Assembly (NCBI GenBank): GCA_040414495.1
Contig: JBEDUI010000287.1
Location: 1 to 22,648 of the forward strand
Length of the DNA: 22,648 nucleotides
Direction of reading: 5' to 3'
DNA from: DATAVB01 sp040414495
Lineage (GTDB): Bacteria; Actinomycetota; Actinomycetes; Mycobacteriales; QHCD01
Under the pieces are notes generated by a model. It did no database searches. It saw only the letters and a list, made by a program, of their open reading frames with translations, and was not told the origin of the DNA. Below, piece by piece: positions 21,252 through 22,648 of this stretch (positions within the stretch are counted from its first letter, which is position 1; each line of letters begins with the position of its first letter). The position numbers and the translations under genes are program-made.

Positions 21252-22505
21252 CACCCGGTTATCGGACCCGATCGGCCCGCTGAGTTGGACGCTGGTGGGC
21301 AGGCCGTTGTTGTCCCGGCCCGTCGGCAACGCGATCGCCGGCATATCCAGATAGCTGCCGGGCATGGTGGCCCGCAACGTGGACGCATTCACCGCCGTCC
21401 AGGTGTCGTAGTCGGCCTGCAGCGGGGCGCGTTCGGGGGCCACGTGCCGCACGGTCGGGAACGCCAGCAGTGCGTCGCCGATGTCTGCACGCAGCGCCTC
21501 GATCAGCGCCGGGCGGCGTTCCAGCAGGGCGGCCCGATCGGCCGAGGCGCCGGCCCGAATTCGGCGGGCGATCCACGGGTCGATCAACGCGCCGGCGGGC
21601 GTATCGAGCAGAGCGATCAACCGCTCATGCGCCTCGGCCGCGACCAGAGTGCCGAAATCGGCCATGACCGATTGCGCGGAATCAAACGGGGGCACCGGGC
21701 GCTCGGTAATTCGCATTCCCCGTGCTTCTGCCGTATGGAGGAATTCCGCGAAATTCTGCGCCACCGCTGGTTCGAGGTCGGTCACAATATCGCCGGTCGG
21801 AACGATCAATTCGGTGGCGGGTGCGCTTGGTTCCGCTGGTGTGCCGAGCACAGTGTCGAACAACGCCGCCTCGGCGACGCGCGCCGTAATCACCCCGACC
21901 GTATCCAGGCTGTCAGCCAGCGCGGCCACCCCATCGCGCGAATAACGGGCCTGCGTCGGCCGGAATCCCACCAGGCCGGTGAACGCGGCCGGTACCCGGA
22001 CCGAGCCCGAGGTATCCGTACACACCGACGCCACCGCCGCCCCGACCGCAACCGCGACCGCCGCGCCCGAGGATGAACCGCCGGGAATGCGGCCGGAATC
22101 GGCCGGGTTGGCCGGAGTTCCGAAATGCGGATTAATCCCCAGCCCGGAAAATGCGAACTCGCTCAAATTCGTCTTGCCGATACACACCGCGCCGGCCCGA
22201 CCGAGTCGCCGTACGCATTCAGCGTCGGCCGCGGCCTTGGTTTCTGGCGTGGTCCGCGAGCCGGACGTGGTGAGGAAACCGGCCACGTCGATGAGATCCT
22301 TGTACGTCACCGGAAGCCCGTCCAGTGGGCCGAGCGCGGCACCGGCCGCCTGCCGTTTGGTGCTGGCGGCGGCCTCCGCCCGGGCGCGGTCGGCGGTCAC
22401 GGCCAGAAATACCGCCGGCGTAGCGGTAGCGGCCAGGCACCGCTCGGTCAGGTCGGTCGGGGTATTGCCGTCGATGAACCGCAAATCCGCTGCTGTCAAG
22501 GACAT
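21216..22505 (-). CDS. Amidase signature-family hydrolase
   Basis: A protein of 429 residues. The amidase signature is complete: LDGLPVTYKDLIDVAGF with catalytic Lys69, the GGSSSGAAVAVAVGAAVA segment with the cis-Ser at about 144, and TDTSGSVRVPAAFTGLVGFR with the nucleophile Ser168. It hydrolyses amides to acid and ammonia, or is a GatA-like or indoleacetamide-type enzyme; no GatB or GatC gene lies nearby, so it is not the tRNA amidotransferase subunit. The C-terminus has the family's SVQLSGPIGSDN. Start ATG 22505 with TAAGCT 6 nt upstream (leaderless). It is convergent with the methyltransferase gene and their 3' ends overlap by 36 nt. Confidence 0.92.
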   Translation of the reverse strand: MSLTAADLRFIDGNTPTDLTERCLAATATPAVFLAVTADRARAEAAASTKRQAAGAALGPLDGLPVTYKDLIDVAGFLTTSGSRTTPETKAAADAECVRRLGRAGAVCIGKTNLSEFAFSGLGINPHFGTPANPADSGRIPGGSSSGAAVAVAVGAAVASVCTDTSGSVRVPAAFTGLVGFRPTQARYSRDGVAALADSLDTVGVITARVAEAALFDTVLGTPAEPSAPATELIVPTGDIVTDLEPAVAQNFAEFLHTAEARGMRITERPVPPFDSAQSVMADFGTLVAAEAHERLIALLDTPAGALIDPWIARRIRAGASADRAALLERRPALIEALRADIGDALLAFPTVRHVAPERAPLQADYDTWTAVNASTLRATMPGSYLDMPAIALPTGRDNNGLPTSVQLSGPIGSDNRVLRTALRLQVGQ

Positions 22506-22511
22506 ATTCGC

Positions 22512-22517
22512 AGCTTA
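22512..22517 (-). promoter_or_regulatory. Leaderless-type -10 box before the amidase gene
   Basis: TAAGCT on the minus strand ends 6 nt before the ATG at 22505. No ribosome-binding site lies between them. Confidence 0.5.
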
Positions 22518-22592
22518 GCGGGCATGGCGTTATGTCGACGAGAGTCGTACGATAGCCGCCGGTTACGCCAGACGACCCAGCAGGAGACGCGC

Positions 22593-22648
22593 ATGGCGGC
22601 GAATCGGCTCAGCTCTGACCAGCGCAACGCCTTTACTGCGGCATTACT
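22593..22648 (+). CDS. Start of an unidentified gene (partial, runs off the right edge)
   Basis: ATG at 22593 follows CAGGAGA (ribosome-binding site AGGAG, about 6 nt). Only 18 codons are visible, beginning MAANRLSSDQRNAFTAAL. Too short to assign. It is divergent from the amidase gene; a TACGAT -10-like box at 22548-22553 could serve it. Confidence 0.6.
   Translation, partial: MAANRLSSDQRNAFTAAL

Noticed and set aside
21216..22505. GatA subunit of tRNA amidotransferase
   Set aside because: No gatB or gatC next to it and the gene lies in an accessory context; a general amidase fits better.

Overview
The window is chromosomal DNA from a high-GC Gram-positive bacterium, most likely an actinomycete (Actinomycetota). 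The evidence is strong GC bias at third codon positions, many GTG starts, a LuxR-type LAL regulator, an ECF42-type sigma factor paired with a DGPF/YCII protein, an actinobacterial-type Rho core, a DUF4037 protein, and several genes whose TANNNT -10 box sits 5-7 nt before the start codon, as in actinobacterial leaderless transcripts. I cannot fix the genus. No rRNA, tRNA, CRISPR array, insertion sequence, phage or integration site was seen.

Layout, left to right. (1) A minus-strand pair: a ribbon-helix-helix regulator (786-1310), then a DUF4097 beta-repeat protein running off the left edge (1-710). A cluster of five GTGCCA boxes precedes the regulator. (2) A Tat-exported phosphocholine-type phospholipase C (1550-3580), ending at a bidirectional terminator. 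(3) A minus-strand set reading dihydrofolate-reductase-like enzyme, PPOX/F420-type flavin-fold protein and DUF4037 protein (5736 down to 3615). It diverges from an HxlR regulator (5847-6299) across a perfect palindrome. (4) A SnoaL-like protein, an acidic hypothetical protein, a 950-residue LAL regulator, an NmrA-like SDR, and a coupled hypothetical/SRPBCC pair.

(5) A short Rho paralogue (12268-13455) with its own promoter and a leader of about 225 nt. It faces a minus-strand ankyrin-membrane/RidA pair with only 2 nt between the stop codons. (6) A complete molybdate uptake operon on the minus strand: a TOBE-domain regulator, then modA, modB and modC, with 4-nt overlaps between modA/modB and modB/modC. 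(7) A DGPF/YCII protein plus ECF42 sigma factor operon. (8) A ParB-like protein, a leucine-carboxyl-methyltransferase-family enzyme, an amidase overlapping that enzyme tail-to-tail, and the first codons of a further gene at the right edge.

The most striking item is the Rho paralogue. It lacks the long N-terminal region of actinobacterial Rho and carries changes at the positions equivalent to E. coli Rho D210 (to Gly) and G337 (to Ser), both known bicyclomycin-contact or resistance positions. It may be a drug-tolerant second Rho. A second theme is short tandem duplication near gene ends or starts: 20 bp at a translation start, 22-bp period at a stop codon, 36 bp in frame inside the LAL gene, and 45 bp at the modC stop. 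The remaining genes look like ordinary actinobacterial accessory metabolism and regulation.
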